64,000 nt of DNA from Urophycis tenuis (taxonomy: Eukaryota; Chordata; Actinopteri; Gadiformes; Phycidae), in NCBI GenBank assembly GCA_036785325.1, contig JAXIVH010000081.1:694025-758024 (forward strand), in the 5' to 3' direction. Within the stretch, counting starts at the first letter, position 1, and each line of letters begins with the position of its first letter. Both the position numbers and the translations under genes were made by a program. Below, piece after piece: positions 55,570-64,000 of the stretch. A model generated the notes under the pieces. It worked only from the letters and a program-made list of their open reading frames with translations. It was not told where the DNA came from and did not search any database.

Positions 55570-57312
55570 GTGACGAGGCAGCTGTCGACCACGTGTGGGA
55601 GAACCAGCAGAAGCACCTGGAGTGCATCCAGGATCCACCGGGGCGGAACATGTATAACATCAAAGAGCATGTCACCCGCAACGGTGTCCGACTCCCGTAC
55701 TACACCACGGTCAGAGGGAGCAACAGTCTGGAGGGCTTCCACTCCTTCCTGCCCAACATGATCCCGGGCCCTCGCTGTGCCGCTGTACCGTTCCAGGTGT
55801 ACCTGCTGGCCGGGATCACTCGGTGGAACTCGGACAGGGAGTCGGCGAGTGTCAGAGGGCAAAAGGGGAGGAGACATATGACGTACCTGTCTCCTCTTGT
55901 TCATCGCCTGAATCAGCGGTGTCAGGAACTGTTTGGGGAGGTGGAGGAAGCCAACTACAGGCCTCCTGTTCCGGCTGGTGATGAGCGGATCGGACTCGAG
56001 TACCTCTTTGCTCAGTCTGCATTCAGCGCTCCTCATCACTACTCCCAGGCCCGGCAGACACTCCAGGAAACAGAGGATGAAGGAGATGACGCGGAGGACC
56101 CGGGGGATGTGGAGGTGGAGGAGGATCCAGATGCAGGCTACACCTCTGACAGTGAGGGTGACGCTCTAACTCCTCTGAGGAAGACCATCTCCCTCACTGA
56201 CCAGGCTGTGGCTGCTGACCTCGACCCCTGTGTGGAGGATGTGTGCGGACCGAGTCATCTGCCTGGGTACGAGCACGTGGAGGAGCTCAGCAAAGTTCTT
56301 GTGGACATTGCCTTGGAGAAGGGGAAGCTTGCCATCAGCAACTCCACAAGGCAGAAAGTCATCGCTGCCTGGAACAAGCTGGACCTCCACGATCGCAGCA
56401 TCCCGCAGTTCGACTCCCTCTACTCTGCGCGCTGGGGAAACGCCCTCTTCAGCCACACCAGTGGAGATCCAGCAGAATCGGCGTTGGTACAGAAGCTGAA
56501 GTTCAGCAAGCGGTACTCAGCTGCACATCTGCTGGACTCCAGGAAGAACAGGCTGATGTACTGCCTCATCAAACAGCTCTGGCTGCATCCCGACTGTGGA
56601 GGCAAGGGGCGAGGGTCACCGCAGAAACAACAGGTGACCACGATGTATCAGCGGGCGCAGCAGAGAGTGACGGTGGATGACGCTGAGCTCAGCAAACTCG
56701 GCACACAGATCAAGGGTTGGCTGTCCTCCGTCGCCACCAGAGCATTGCTGACGCAACGCAAACCCCAGCACCAGAGTTGCCTGTGGAGAGACCTCACACC
56801 AGCCGGCCTCAGGTGAAGTATGAGGTCACACCGTCTTTGGCAGGAACGAGGCACCTCAAAAGAAGGGTCCCCCGCCCCCTCCCCATTCTTCCGAGAGGGG
56901 CGTCGTCATCAGGTGCCCAGTCCAGTCAGGTGGTGAAGCCTTCCTTGGTCGCCCTGTCCTTGTCCTCTGGGTCCACGCCTCCCACATCGTCTGCTGTCCT
57001 GTCCACTACCTCCTTGTCGTCTGCTGCCTTGACCACGCAGGCTCCCACATCATCCTCTCTGTCTCCAGTGCAGTCGACGGTCTATAAGAGAAAAAAAGCA
57101 GAGCGTGAGGGGTCTGGACCTCAACGCCAGATGAAAGTGTACATCTGTGCTCTCTGTGGCCAGCCTACACAAGACCACATAAAGTACAAGAAGAGGACGT
57201 TCTTTGAAGCCTCCAAATCCTCCCCTTCTAAGGACTTTTCTGGGCAGAGGTTTGAGACTTTCACCGATTTTCAGAAGGCGGTGGACAGCCTTTTGGGTCA
57301 GTCACAGGCCTG
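55570..57312 (+). pseudogene. Copy F terminal exon, catalytic Asp region deleted
   Basis: A deletion joins intron sequence (cacagtgattt) to the middle of the terminal exon (gaggcagctgtcgacc). The open frame 55593-56816 keeps the putative Glu (GSNSLEGFHSFLPNM) but lacks both Asp motifs. An 80-bp deletion near 56703 replaces KLGIPILKINT by KLGTQIKGWLSS and shifts the frame. The C-terminal part is open in another frame, 56717-57312, with CALCGQPTQDHIKYKKRTFF. It is not catalytically competent. Confidence 0.65.
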
Positions 57313-57465
57313 AGTGAATCCATCTTAATGTACATACTTTGTAAATTGTGTGTAGATATTTATTGTGTTTTCTAATATTTTTTTGCCTTTTTAATTCTAT
57401 TTATAGTTCTGAATTTTTTATACAGTTCATTTAACTGTTTCACTGAATGTGTGTGTGTGTGAGTG

Positions 57466-57490
57466 GGGGGGGGGGGGGGGGGGGGGGGGA
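57466..57490 (+). repeat. Poly-G tract
   Basis: An uninterrupted run of about 24 G after a gt repeat. Copy B has only 6 G at the same place. Length may be uncertain in the assembly. Confidence 0.9.
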
Positions 57491-58207
57491 GCTTTGTGAA
57501 TCACCTCTTCATCCCGCTGTCCAGAGGTGATGAATGTCTTCTGCTGCTCTGCTCTGAACTCCTGTCATTTGAAAACACTCAGGGTCTCATACACACACCT
57601 CAAACACACAGGGACACACACAGACATGCACACACAGTTTATGTACCTAATATACAGTGTAGTAATACGTCACTGCTCTCCTCTATTGACCATTCACTGA
57701 AATGGTCAGTCAGCTCTTTCGTTTCTTTTTTCATCCAAAAGTGACATGTAAATGGTTCACTGTCATGGTTTCATACTGTCTTTCCAAAGATACTGGTGCC
57801 AAGGCACTGTGCTGTATTGTTTTCCTTTGATATTCAGTGCACTTAGGTCAATAAAGAGACCTGATCTACACTAACAGTGTGTTGTGGTACTTAATGCATG
57901 TCAATAAATGCAACATTAGATGTTTTAGCTGATTTGTCAACAAACCAATTTTACAACATATAATGGCATCCAGTTGTGCAGCACATTCGGAAATATAATA
58001 ATAAGGCCTTTATTAAGGTCAAAATAAAAAATAGGTTTGTTATACAGTAATAACTCCTTTTTATTTCTCAACAAGCTATTTTTAGCAACACAGTTGTGTC
58101 ACCCCTTGACCGAGGTCAAAATAAAGGGGAAGATTATGATAATATAGTAATAACACATTAAACTGATTCCAAGCAGGACCAAAACCAACACCATTACTCA
58201 TGACTGC

Positions 58208-58664
58208 TAGCCTGGGAATTCCCATGCTGCTTTGCGCGCGATTTCATTCTCACTGCAAAGACAGCCTGGAAACCACCGCCCTTATTTTTGCCTGAGTTAG
58301 GGAACCAATCACAGAACGGGGGGGGGCAGCAAGACGATGACGACGTCTATGCGCGACACCGAAGCTTGTAGCGTGTTAATCCAACATGGCAGCGGACACA
58401 ACGTTACCGTTCGATGCAGCCTTAGAAAGTGTATTAAGTAGCTTTTGTAGCAATTAATTAAATTTTAGTAGCTAATTTTTAGTAGCAATTTGCTATGAAT
58501 CGCGCGCAAAGCAGCATGGAAAGAACCAGACGGCATTTGATAGACATTCGTAGCGCCCAATAAACAGCTCTAGGCATTCGTAAACCACGCCTCAAATATG
58601 AGAAAATGCACACCTAGTTCCCAGACCACCATCTCATCGAGATGTGGACGCGTCAGCCAGGCTA
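58208..58664. mobile_element. MITE with inverted termini, 457 bp, 9-bp TSD
   Basis: It is flanked by catgactgc (58199-58207, 58665-58673); copy B reads catgactac once. Ends are tagcctggg and gccaggcta. A second inverted pair, ccatgctgctttgcgcgcga and its inverse, lies at 58222-58242 and 58498-58519. It has no coding capacity. A duplication of 8-9 bp would fit hAT, P or Mutator types. Confidence 0.7.
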
Positions 58665-58873
58665 CATGACTGCACTAATGATGCCACTTTTCTCATACTC
58701 AAATGTTTTATCACAGGGCCTTTGGGTTATCAATGCAGAATTTGATGTTCAGCATCCCCATTTATGGAATATTATATCAAAAAAAAGTTTTAAAAAGCTA
58801 AGAATATGTGTGTTTCCCATGACGCACCACAGGACACCTGACACAGCCTTTGCCACTCTATTGACAGTCCCAG

Positions 58874-59264
58874 TGTCATGCCAACGCCTCCCCCTCTACC
58901 TCGATCGGCGTCGCCTGGCTAGTGATCACCGGTCCGGGCACTACAACCCCCAGAATCCCCGGTGGTCATTAGCAGCCACCTGTGTCTAATTCCCAATGTG
59001 TCTCACCTGTGTCTTGTTTGTTTCCCTACTTAACCTTGTGTCTCTTGTCTCCCCTTTGTGAGTGGTTGCGTGTATTTGGATTTGTGTTGTATATTTATTG
59101 GTATATGGTAGATGGACGTACTTGTCTCCTGTCTACTTGATAGACGCACACACCTCGCTGTGTGCGCCTGTGCCGGTTTCGTCCGGCACCTTAATTAAAC
59201 TCTGTTACACCGTTTACGCTGCTTGGTCTCGCTCTTGTCTCTGCTCAACCCCGTAACTGTCACA
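58874..59264. mobile_element. Solo LTR 3 (391 bp, TSD cccag)
   Basis: It begins tgtcatgcc and ends actgtcaca and is flanked by cccag (58869-58873, 59265-59269). Copy B reads gtcccaggaacc at this place. It contains attaaa near 59192. Confidence 0.8.
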
Positions 59265-59384
59265 CCCAGGAACCTATAGGAAACAAGGAAAATGAGCTCC
59301 CAGGGCCCTCTTCACCTGTCCAATCACATTCTGAGTTAATTTTACAGTCTAAATGACAATTTGCACTTTGTATGGTCCCATCGC

Positions 59385-60542
59385 CCCCAGAGTCTCAAGG
59401 TGCACTTGAGTGGCATCGTCACACTTTTACGTCTATGCTGCGTGAATATTGCCTTGAAACTGGGAAACATTGGAATGAAGGGATCCAATTTGTGTTGTTT
59501 GCGGCTCGCAAAGCAACAAAAGGGATCCTTAGGATTTAGTCCGGGAGAGTTTGTTTCTGCGCACACTTCTCGTGGTCCACTTTAGTCTCTGCAAAAGAGA
59601 TTCCTTGAGACCAAATCCTCCATGAAGCAAAATGCGCTTGACTATTTAAGCCATTTTTTTTAGCGTTTACATCCCGCCAGCGCCCAAGCAAAATAGTCTC
59701 TGTCTGCTTCGCAGGTTGTGATGAAGCGTCATTAGGACCGCCTACTGTTTTCGAGTAGGTGATAAAGTTGTAGCTTTACTGCCTATCCCCGGCGCTGCGC
59801 TCTCGGCTAAATTCTCTGATCCTTATGACATCCGTGAGTTTAGCCTTAGTTTAAATCTAGCTACTTTGTCTCTGCACATTACCTCATTTCATTCATTTAG
59901 AAAGCATCTGACTTCTCTGCCATTTATTTATTGTGATGCACAGTCTATTTTTATTCTTATTTTCTGTTCATATTGCCTCTTTTTTCATTTGTATTTATAT
60001 TATATTAAATTTTATATTACATAGCAAAGTTGACCCACCCGAGTAACAAGAATGTCACTGCTGGTGATGATGTAGGCTACATTTGTTATCTAGCATGTAA
60101 CAATAAACTTGAAACTTGACACAGACATGTCATCAATACCCCGCAAAGAAAGCGCAAAACTCACGTGTGCCATGTCAACATGTTAAAGGTCTATTGCTCC
60201 ACAGAAATAACTGAAATGAAACCTGCTGTATCAGCGTCGTCACCTGTAGCTGTGCGTTAACTGCAGCTGACCGCAGCACTGCTGACGCATCTGAGGATGA
60301 TTTGTGATAGCAGCAGCAGCCTGTCGTCGCAGTTCCCGGTACTCCGTAGGCTACAGTTAATTGAGTTTTTAGCTTGTTTTTATTTATTATTTGTACACCG
60401 TTTGTTGAATTTACACACTATCCACCAGTCCGCCTCACCTTGCACCTGCAGCTATTGTGTCTCATTCTGCTGTGATTTGTTTGAACATTTTCCCTGTCTT
60501 TCTGTCCTGTCTACCCCCTATATGTATGGACGGGTTGACGGT
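59385..60542. other. No gene recognised
   Basis: It includes a short piece near 60035-60120 (acaagaatgtcactgctggt, aataaacttgaaacttga) resembling the U1-spacer sequence at 13935 and a fish LINE-type tail. The rest shows no repeat or coding signal I can support. Confidence 0.4.
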
Positions 60543-60757
60543 AGGGATGCACCGATGCATCGGCTGAGCATCGGAATCGGCTAATATTCGCCTCGTTGAC
60601 TGCCATCGGCAAATAATTCTTTCATTCACCGATGGCAGTTGCCGATGTTCATCTTAATTGGCATGTCACAATTTTGCGCTCACTAAATGTTGTGCTGACT
60701 CAGGAGGTGAAGTTGTTTTCCCTCTCGACTCTGTCGAGACGCGTGAAGTGAAAGAAA

Positions 60758-63700
60758 ATGTCCAAAATGTCGGTAGTGTGGGAGTACTTCACTTTATCTG
60801 AGAAAGATCCGCGATATGCAGTTTGCAATACTTGTTCCAGTGATATTTCTAGAGGAGGTACTACAAAAAAGGACTTTAACACAACAAATCTAATCGGACA
60901 TTTGAAAAACAGACACGGAGCGGTGTACAGCGACTACCTGCAAGCTGACAAAAAACGGAGAGATGAGGCTAAGAAAGCACAAACCACCACCGGCAAGACT
61001 CAGTCCTTGATTAACACGGCGTTTGAGAAAGGAAAGAAATTTCCCACAGACAGTGCCAAAGCTAAGCAGATCACCTTTCTCCGTCGTGGAGGACGCGGGG
61101 TTTCGCAGCCTGATGGAGTTTATGGAGCCCCGCTACACGCTGCCCAGCCGGCGTCACTTTGCTGAGGTTTGTCTCCCCGAAATCTACAACATTGTGGCCG
61201 CACACATTCACAAGCTACTAGCTCGCGACATAGCAGCCATCAGTTTTACGACTGATATATGGAGTTCAGATGTTAGCCCTGTGAGCATGCTGAGCCTCAC
61301 GGCACAATGGATCGACAAAGAGTTTAACCTGATAAAAGCATTGCTACACTCCCAGGAGTTCACAGGCACCCACTCCGCAACTGCCATCTCAGGCGCATTT
61401 GAGAAAATGTTTCAGACATGGAAAATTGTTGACAAAACAAAAGTGCATGCTGTTGTGAGAGATAACGCCAGGAATATGACAAAAGCTATGACGGACAGTG
61501 GTTTGGCCAGTTTTGGCTGCAAGGCACACACTCTGCAACTGGCTGTCCATGACGGTGTTTTCAGCCAGCGCAGCATCTCGGATGTGGTGGCAATAGGCCG
61601 AAAAATTGTCGGCCACTTTAAACACTCACCTCTCGCCTATTCACGACTGCAGGCTGTGCAGATCCAGATGGGAATGAAACCAAAAAGGCTACAGCAGGAT
61701 GTATGCACGCGCTGGAATAGTACCTTCTGGAGAGCCTGCTTGAACAAAAGCACGCTCTTGCTACATATGCTGCAGACTTCGAGCTTCCCGCCACCCTCGG
61801 TGCGCACCAGTGCAGGGTTCCCCCAGGATTTTTAATCTTAAATTTAAGACTTTTTAAGACCACTTTAAATGAAATTTAAGACCAACGTCGCACCTTCCCT
61901 GGTATGCATATTCAAATTGACGTATTTGAATATAATAATTATTATTGAATGTAATACATTTGCATATTCATATGCAAAATTCAAACACCTATGCATTATA
62001 TAATGTATTCTGTCATACAATATCACAGTGCCCTGTAACCACTTTTTTTGTTTCATGCTTTGGGGTGGGGGATTATTGGATTGAACAAGTTGCTGATATA
62101 ACAGTTTACACTATAAGCATTTTCATATGAAAAGGCAACAGCTTTTTTTTTATTTGTTTTACATTTTGTCAATCTTAACAGTAAAAGGCTAATACTCTGT
62201 AAGATATGTATAGATGTATAGAAAGCCTATTCATTATTTCACAGTTCTGTTTTCCATGCAGTTTGTTTCCAGACTTTGTGAAAAGTTACTAACAAAACTA
62301 TACTAGACAAATTGCAAATAACTTGTTCAGCTCAGTTGTTTTAAGAATCTCAATTCTGATCTAGGAAATCCACCAAAGCAACTAAGAAATCGTGATGACT
62401 CACTCACTCAATATGGACAAAAACGATGTCCTCTAAATGGCAGTAGCGCATCTATTTCCCCCCCCCCCCATGCTAACATGAGAATAATGGTACAGCCCTT
62501 TTTACCATTTTATAAAGTAGCCTAGTGCAGAGCACTGTAGCACGGGTATGCTCTGCCTATACGTCTATGGATGTTCTCATTCATCCAGGTCATGTTTAAT
62601 CCGGCCAACAATTGAATCGAACGCAACTGGACTTAGATTTGTCTGTGAAGACATTTCGCCGCTTGGATCTCTGTTTTACCCTTAGGTTACATTTTGATTA
62701 AGTATTCTTCAGAAATGTTAGCTGTAGCTACTTACTCTTTAGAGTCCATATCACTTCTGCCTGCAGTGTTGGTGTTGACCCGCACAGTATACGTGATAAC
62801 GACGTTTTCCCTTTTCCGTGGGTGATTGTGACTGAGTTGATTTCACCTCGCGCGCACTCTGAGCAAAGACAGTACAATGTAGCTAGGGGGTGTCAGCGTC
62901 TCAGCCAATGAATCTGTACAGGTTGCCAGATATTTTGGATGTAGCCTAGCCTGCTAAGATGCGACGTTTGGGTGTACGTTGTAACAACGAACAATAAGTA
63001 TCAAATAAAAAATTAAATTTAGGACCTGTTAATGAAATTTAAGACCTGTGAACAAAATTCAATACCTTTTCAAGGCCTTAATTTCTGAATACAAAATTTA
63101 AGACTTTTTCATGTTTTTAAGACCTCGCGGGAACCCTGCAGTGGCAGTTAATTGAAAACTTTATAACACTTCTCTCCCCGTTTGAACAACTGACAAGAGA
63201 AATCAGCTCATCAGAGGCGTCCGCTGCTGATGTCATCCCCTCTGTGAGAGCCCTGAGACGTCTTTTGAGCAAGGAGGCTGACACAGACTATGGTGTTAAA
63301 ACAACCAAGACTGTACTATTGGAGGCTGTAAACAAACGCTTCGATCAAATCGAGTCTGATCCCATGTTCTGTATTGCAACCTCACTGGATCCCAGATACA
63401 AGGATCGCTACTTCGATGAGGATGTTAGACAACGCGCACGAGCAATACTTGACGCAGAACTGATGCCTGATGCCAGTGCTGAGGATGAGACGCACGGGAG
63501 AGAGCGCGCTGATCACCCACAACGCAAGAGGCCACGACCGGAGGGAGCACGGCCCTCCCCGCATGACATGTTTGAGGAGATTCTAGAGGAAAACGGACCT
63601 GAAAGGCCAAGAACAACTGCATCGCAACAACTGGATGTTTTCTTGGCAGAGACCCCCATACCCAGAGGTGAGACTGCACTCGGGTATTGGAGAAATAATC

Positions 63701-63897
63701 ACCTCCGTTTTCCAGAACTGGCACAAATGGCACGCAAATACCTTTACGCTCCATTCACCAGCATAGATAGTGAGCGGCTGTTCAGCTCTGCGTCTCATAT
63801 CTTGGATGAGAAGAGAAATAGACTGAGCTGTAACAAGGCAGAGACGCTTATCTTTGTAAAGAAAAACATGCATCTTACTAAGAAGTGGATGAGGTGA
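60758..63897 (+). pseudogene. ZBED-type hAT transposase, frameshifted and interrupted
   Basis: From ATG 60758: MSKMSVVWEYFTLSEKDPRY with a BED finger (CNTCSSD, then HLKNRHG). A deletion and shift near 61080 leads to SVVEDAGFRSLMEFMEPRY. Core motifs are SFTTDIWSSD (first Asp), HAVVRDNARNMTKAM (second Asp), CKAHTLQLAVHDG and CTRWNSTF. A second shift lies near 61725, where LESLLEQKHALATYA should follow. After a 1326-bp insert the frame resumes at WQLIENFITLLSPF and runs to 63897 through CIATSLDPRYKDRYF and SIDSERLFSSASHILDEKRN (dimerisation). It is inactive but recognisable over its whole length. Confidence 0.85.
61813..63138. mobile_element. Non-autonomous TIR element, 1326 bp, 5-bp TSD
   Basis: Termini cagggttccc and gggaaccctg are perfect 10-bp inverted repeats. 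Subterminal regions repeat aaatttaagac(c/t) motifs on both sides. It is flanked by cagtg (61808-61812, 63139-63143), and removing it restores the hAT frame ...GAHQ/WQLIENF. It has no coding capacity. The termini look hAT-like, but the duplication seen is 5 bp, not 8. Confidence 0.8.
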
Positions 63898-64000
63898 TTT
63901 ATGTATCATTAATGTTAAGAAGATGAGGCTTTCCTGAGGCCAGTTTTTGTTTTGTAAAGATGCCCATGTTCAGACTCATGTTCTAGCCTACTGTGAGGTC

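Larger units (their letters stand above)
48377..59384 (+). mobile_element. Copy F: DUF6729-type transposon with nested insertions
   Basis: Order: leader 48377-49700 (matches copies A and E), first exons 49723-50273, an unassigned 50333-50558, solo LTR 50559-50952, family sequence 50957-51061, L2 LINE 51062-54697, exons 54716-57312 and 3' region 57313-59384, the last carrying a MITE and another solo LTR. Compared with copy B it lacks everything between B positions 5926 and 7826, and again between about 8790 and 10154. Its right end stops at the ggtcccatcgc block. It is non-autonomous but preserves frames that copy B has lost. Confidence 0.78.
60543..64000 (+). mobile_element. hAT transposon, 3' end beyond window
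   Basis: The left terminus tagggatgcaccgatgcatc (60543) is a hAT-style end, followed by a subterminal region rich in atcgg/ccgat motifs (60560-60650). The transposase gene follows on the plus strand. The right terminus is not reached by 64000. Confidence 0.75.

Noticed and set aside
1..64000. Ordinary host protein genes and tRNA genes
   Set aside because: Every supported coding region matches a transposable-element protein, and I found no cloverleaf with A and B boxes that I could defend.

Overview
This is eukaryotic DNA, most likely from a teleost fish. The evidence is spliced transposase genes with GT-AG introns, vertebrate-type U1 snRNA genes, Tc1 elements of the kinds common in fish, a Gmr1-type Gypsy element, L2- and Rex1-like LINEs, and the ray-finned fish LINE/SINE tail with the 'cgataaaagcgtctgctaaa' block. 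No ordinary host protein gene was recognised. The window is a U1 snRNA gene array and its surroundings, filled with nested mobile elements.

The dominant element is a large DNA transposon family seen as copies A to F. A: 1-2655, minus, running off the left edge. B: about 5582-12939, plus. C: 13159-13745, a deletion derivative. D: 13746-13849, a stub. E: 14224-15958, 5' part only. F: 48377-59384, plus, interrupted by other elements. Read together, the copies show a spliced gene: an N-terminal exon, an 'LTFGKYNGR' exon, an Ala/Ser/Pro repeat exon, a Cys-rich exon resembling what I recall as Pfam DUF6729, and a long final exon with a putative D-D-E core and a C-terminal CxxC module. The family's ends carry 70-bp units bounded by a perfect 13-bp inverted repeat, three of them in tandem at 12940-13158. 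Every copy here is damaged.

Layout. 1-5581: copy A with a hAT-like MITE and a solo LTR, then a P-element-like transposon (2664-5473) with an exact 8-bp target duplication. 5582-15958: copies B to E. 14152-22725: U1 array on the minus strand, with three full-length 164-nt U1 sequences and one fragment, invaded at 17482-21784 by an L2-like fragment, a BED-hAT transposase and a Rex1-like fragment. 23774-27182: a spliced, largely intact ZNF862-like hAT gene. 27487-30141: a Tc1 element holding an internally deleted LINE. 30255-31516: TIR element remnants. 31620-40205: a decayed hAT gene with a young Gmr1-type Gypsy element (32092-38766, no LTR difference noticed) inside one of its introns. 40811-42200: remnant of a Sola2-like transposase. 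42641-44961: a ZBED-type hAT pseudogene. 45759-48376: a U1 fragment whose middle is replaced by a Tx1/L1-like LINE piece carrying a Tc1 copy. 48377-59384: copy F with a solo LTR, a near full-length L2 LINE, a MITE and another solo LTR. 60543-64000: another hAT gene split by a 1.3-kb non-autonomous element.

The only sequences likely to serve the host are the U1 genes. The copy at 16157-16320 looks best: it has a promoter-like spacing of a PSE candidate and a ZNF143/Staf-like site, and a pyrimidine at loop-I position 33. The other two full-length copies have a shortened upstream region and A at position 33. Family names rest on recalled motifs; no database search was possible.
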